Of a stretch of 64,000 nucleotides of DNA, positions 61,275 to 64,000 are shown in pieces. A program made the translations under genes and the position numbers. The notes under the pieces are model-generated. The model saw nothing but the letters and a program-made list of their open reading frames with translations, made no database searches and was not told the origin of the DNA. Position 1 is the stretch's first letter. Every line of letters starts with the position of its first letter. The stretch covers positions 248,001-312,000 of the forward strand of contig NZ_CANKZF010000001.1 of NCBI RefSeq assembly GCF_947488515.1. Direction: 5' to 3'. The DNA is from an uncultured Nocardioides sp. (GTDB lineage Bacteria; Actinomycetota; Actinomycetes; Propionibacteriales; Nocardioidaceae).

Positions 61275-63374
61275 GTGACCGACGACGACTCCCCGCCGCC
61301 GACCTCGCGGTCCGTCCTCGACGCGGAGAGCGACCGTCTCGCGTGGCGCCTCGCCGTCGACGCCGCCGGCGTCGGTGCCTTCGTCTGGGACCTGGTGACC
61401 GGCGACCTCCGCTTCGACGATCGGCTCCACGAGCTCTTCGGCCTCGACGAGGAGAGCTTCGGCGGGACCATCGAGGCCTTCAGCCGCTCCGTGCACCCCG
61501 ACGACGTCGGACGCGTCTCCGACGCCCTCCAGAGCGCCATCGCCACCTGCGGTGACTACGCCGCGGAGTACCGCGTGGTGCTGCCCGACGGGACCCTGCG
61601 CTGGATCGAGGCGCGCGGCCACGCCTTCGCCGACCAGCCCGACGGTCCACCCGTCCGCCTGGTCGGGGCGGCGTACGACACCACCCAGGTGCGCGAGGGC
61701 GAGGCCCGCATGGGTCGCATGCTCGAGTCGATGTCGTCGGCGTTCTTCCAGCTCGACCGTGAGTGGCGCTTCGCCTACGTCAACTCCGAGGCCGAGCGGC
61801 TGCTCGGCGCGACGCGGGTCCACCTGATCGGCGCCAGCATCTGGGACGCGTTCCCCGCCGCTGTCGGCAGTGCCTTCGAGGACAACTACCGGGGCGCCGT
61901 CGCGTCGGGCGAACCGGTGACCTTCGAGGCCTGGTACCCGCCGCCGCTGGACGCCTGGTACGAGGTGCGCGCCTGGCCATCCCCCGAGGGCCTGGCCGTC
62001 TACTTCGTCGACATCACCGCCCGCCGCGACGCCCAGGAGGCGCTGGACCGCTCCGCGCACCGCCTCGCGCTGCTGGCGGCGGTGTCGGAGGCCCTCACCG
62101 CGACGCTCGACCCCACCGAGGGTGTCAGCCGGCTGGCCACCCGCCTGGTGCCCGAGCTCGCCGACTGGTGCCTGGTGACCCTCGTCGAGGACCCGCACGC
62201 CACCGACTGGCGCCGCGGGTTGCGCGACGTTGGCTGGTCGCACCGCGACCCCGCCATGGAGGACGTCCTGCGCGACTACGCCGCCCGACGGCTGCGCGCG
62301 ATGACCGACAGGTCCTACCTCGCCCAGGCGATCCGGGAGATGACGCCGGTCCTGATGGAGTCCTCCGCGTCCGAGGCAGTGGCGGCGGTGCTGGAGCCCG
62401 GCACGGCGCGCGACCTGTTGCGCCGACTCGCACCCTTCTCTGCGACGGTCGTCCCGCTGCGCGCCCGCGGCCGCACGGTCGGGGTGGTCAGCGCCTTCCG
62501 CGGCATCCACCGCACCCCGTTCACCGCCGACGACGTGTCCCTCCTCGAGGACATCGGCGCCCGCGCTGCGCTCGCGCTCGACAACGCCCGTCTGTACGAG
62601 TCACAGCGCGACGTCTCCGAGGCCCTGCAGCGCAGCATGCTCACCGCACCGCCGCAGCGCCGCGGCCTCCAGGTCGCGACCCGATACACCCCCGCCGGCG
62701 AGGCGGCCCGCATCGGCGGTGACTGGTACGACGCGTTCCTGCAGGGCAACGCCGCAGGCCCGACGCCGGACATCGTGGTCGTCGTCGGCGACGTCGTCGG
62801 GCACGACGTCGAGGCGGCTGCCGCCATGGGGCAGGTGCGCGGCCTGCTGCGCGGCATCGCGGTGCACAGCGGCGACGCGCCCGCTGCGATCCTGTCCGGC
62901 CTCGACACGGTCATGCAGTCGCTGCAGCTCGAGACCACCGCCACGGCGGTCGTGGCCCGCTTCGAGCAGGTGGGCCCGGCCAGCAACGGCTCGGCCCAGG
63001 TCCTGCTGCGCTGGTCACATGCCGGGCACCCGCCGGCGCTGCTCGTCGACCACGACGGGACCGTCACCCGGCTCGCCGACGCCGACGCTAACGACCTGCT
63101 GCTCGGCTTCGACCCCGCAGCCGACCGCCACGAAGGCGTGGTGACGCTGCAGGCCGGGGCGACCCTCGTGCTCTACACCGACGGGCTCGTGGAGCGCCGT
63201 GACCGAGACATCGAGGACGGCATCGAGGCACTGGAGCGGCTGCTCGCCGAGATGGCTCCCGGGACGACCGACCTCGACCACCTCTGCGACCGGCTGCTGG
63301 GTGCCATGGCGAGCGAGGAGCAGGAGGACGACGTCGCCCTGCTCGTCGTCCGGTGGACTCCCGACGCCGCCTGA
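61275..63374 (+). CDS. PAS-PAS-GAF-PP2C (SpoIIE/RsbU-type) signalling phosphatase
   Basis: A 699-residue cytoplasmic protein: two PAS modules (about 25-140 with WIEARGHAFAD, and 150-255 with YVNSEAERLLG), a GAF domain (about 270-440, VPLRARGRTVGVVSAF), then a PP2C phosphatase (about 465-695) with metal-binding Asp in RIGGDWYDAF, VVGDVVGHDVEAAAAMG, LVLYTDGLVERRD and EEQEDDVALLVV. Such proteins dephosphorylate anti-anti-sigma factors in stress pathways. GTG 61275 has AAGGA 5 nt upstream. It could sense redox or light through the PAS/GAF modules, and adjacency to the carotenoid operon is suggestive only. Confidence 0.88.
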   Translation: MTDDDSPPPTSRSVLDAESDRLAWRLAVDAAGVGAFVWDLVTGDLRFDDRLHELFGLDEESFGGTIEAFSRSVHPDDVGRVSDALQSAIATCGDYAAEYRVVLPDGTLRWIEARGHAFADQPDGPPVRLVGAAYDTTQVREGEARMGRMLESMSSAFFQLDREWRFAYVNSEAERLLGATRVHLIGASIWDAFPAAVGSAFEDNYRGAVASGEPVTFEAWYPPPLDAWYEVRAWPSPEGLAVYFVDITARRDAQEALDRSAHRLALLAAVSEALTATLDPTEGVSRLATRLVPELADWCLVTLVEDPHATDWRRGLRDVGWSHRDPAMEDVLRDYAARRLRAMTDRSYLAQAIREMTPVLMESSASEAVAAVLEPGTARDLLRRLAPFSATVVPLRARGRTVGVVSAFRGIHRTPFTADDVSLLEDIGARAALALDNARLYESQRDVSEALQRSMLTAPPQRRGLQVATRYTPAGEAARIGGDWYDAFLQGNAAGPTPDIVVVVGDVVGHDVEAAAAMGQVRGLLRGIAVHSGDAPAAILSGLDTVMQSLQLETTATAVVARFEQVGPASNGSAQVLLRWSHAGHPPALLVDHDGTVTRLADADANDLLLGFDPAADRHEGVVTLQAGATLVLYTDGLVERRDRDIEDGIEALERLLAEMAPGTTDLDHLCDRLLGAMASEEQEDDVALLVVRWTPDAA

Positions 63375-63398
63375 GCCGCTGCTCCCCTCCAGCCCTCA

Positions 63399-63408
63399 CC
63401 CACGTGGG
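63399..63408 (+). terminator. Palindrome after the PP2C gene
   Basis: CCCACGTGGG (63399-63408) inside a G/C-rich stretch flanked by CCTC and GAGG that can extend the stem, 25 bp beyond the PP2C stop. A second small pair CGAGGA-N8-TCCTCG follows (63424-63443). Possible terminator. Confidence 0.3.
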
Positions 63409-63520
63409 GGGAGGTGGGTCTGGCGAGGAATGCCCGATCCTCGTCGCGGGTGCCTGATTCCCGGCGAGGAGGTCGATCCATGTCTCGACGCCGTCTCGTG
63501 ACCACGGGGAGGTGCGCCGC

Positions 63521-64000
63521 ATGAGCCAGCTCTGGGTCCCGGCCCCCCGAAGAGACGTCTGGGCGCGCGGGCTCCTCGTGCTGAGCCGGGTGGTCGTCAC
63601 GGTGTCGCTGCTGTTCGCGACCTACTTCCTGATCCCGACGAGGCAGTCAGACGGGTTCGAGGTCTGGTGGCTGGTCCTGCAGCTGTGCGTCTTCGTCGCC
63701 ATCGTCGGCGCGCAGGTCCCGGCGATCATCCGCTCGCAGCACCCGGTCCTGCGCGCGATCGAGGCCCTCGCCGTGCTGGTCCCGGTGTACCTGCTGATCT
63801 TCGCGCGGATCTACCTGGAGAACTCGCAGAACGACCCGGCGGGCTTCTCCCGTCCCCTCGACCACGTCGCAGCGTTGTACTTCACGGTCACGGTGTTCGC
63901 GACCGTCGGTTTCGGGGACATCGTCGCGTCCAGCGAGAGCATGATGTTGTTGGTGACCGCGCAGATGCTCCTCAACCTGGTGGTGCTCGGGTTGGGGATC
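63521..64000 (+). CDS. Potassium channel-family protein (two-TM pore), 5' part
   Basis: The frame is open to the window end (160 codons). ATG 63521 has GGGGAGG 8 nt upstream. It has hydrophobic segments (VVVTVSLLFATYFLI, LVLQLCVFVAIVGAQV, AIEALAVLVPVYLLIFARIY), then a pore loop with the K+ selectivity filter TVGFGD (residues 128-133) and the start of the inner helix (MMLLVTAQMLLNLVVLGLG). Ion_trans_2-like channel. The C-terminus lies outside the window. Confidence 0.85.
   Translation, partial: MSQLWVPAPRRDVWARGLLVLSRVVVTVSLLFATYFLIPTRQSDGFEVWWLVLQLCVFVAIVGAQVPAIIRSQHPVLRAIEALAVLVPVYLLIFARIYLENSQNDPAGFSRPLDHVAALYFTVTVFATVGFGDIVASSESMMLLVTAQMLLNLVVLGLGI

Noticed and set aside
1-64000. tRNA, rRNA, insertion sequence or prophage genes
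   Set aside because: None was recognised on reading. A covariance-model search (tRNAscan-SE/Infernal) would be decisive.

Overview
High-GC actinobacterial chromosome, most likely Nocardioides or another Nocardioidaceae. The base composition, the GTG/TTG starts, the many apparently leaderless genes and the order aspS-hisS-MBL hydrolase-DUF349-relA-apt-yajC-ruvBAC-yebC-pdxT-pdxS-pgsA-HIT-thrS all fit. The same backbone lies between aspS and thrS in Mycobacterium. Genus assignment is inference.

Layout. 1-219: N-terminus of a rarA gene leaving the window. 255-6698: oligopeptide ABC importer in the unusual order oppC-A-B-D-F, with oppA interrupted by one in-frame TGA. 6868-19903: the conserved translation, stringent-response and recombination block (aspS, hisS, metallo-hydrolase, DUF349 protein, relA, apt, yajC, ruvB, ruvA, ruvC, yebC). 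secD and secF are absent from between yajC and apt. Between ruvC and yebC sits an AbiEi/DUF559-like gene bracketed by two 76-bp nested palindromes of identical architecture. 19938-28773: pdxT and pdxS (PLP synthase) separated by a serine hydrolase, an AraC regulator and a VOC protein, then a CDP-alcohol phosphatidyltransferase, TetR and MDMPI-type proteins, an inositol-phosphatase-like protein, a 44-aa basic protein coupled to a carboxyethylornithine-synthase-like dehydrogenase, and a HIT phosphorylase. 28797-46580: mixed accessory genes (GNAT, VOC, secreted GH15 enzyme, methyltransferase, small membrane proteins, hemerythrin, DUF222-HNH nuclease, MalY/PatB lyase) around thrS, then a large catalase, an SDR, a HAD protein and an ABC exporter with a possible iron box.

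The most notable part is 46609-61179. A MerR-DICT regulator diverges from a 15-gene, almost gap-free run: crtE, crtB, crtI, two split lycopene-cyclase subunits, a carotenoid-type P450, a CrtQ-like glycosyltransferase, a CrtO-like acyltransferase, a PAP2 phosphatase, a UbiA prenyltransferase, a geranylgeranyl-reductase-like flavoprotein, a type III polyketide synthase, an ICMT-type methyltransferase, an FAD hydroxylase and idi. The first half predicts a cyclic, hydroxylated, glycosylated and acylated carotenoid. The second half has the enzyme set of known alkylresorcinol/prenylated alkylhydroquinone loci. Sharing one operon, they probably draw on the same isoprenoid supply and decorate the same membrane. 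Near the regulator's start are three direct repeats at 11-12 bp spacing that resemble light/B12-type MerR (CarH/LitR) operators. A PAS-PAS-GAF-PP2C phosphatase and the start of a K+ channel gene close the window.

No tRNA, rRNA, CRISPR array, transposase or prophage was seen.
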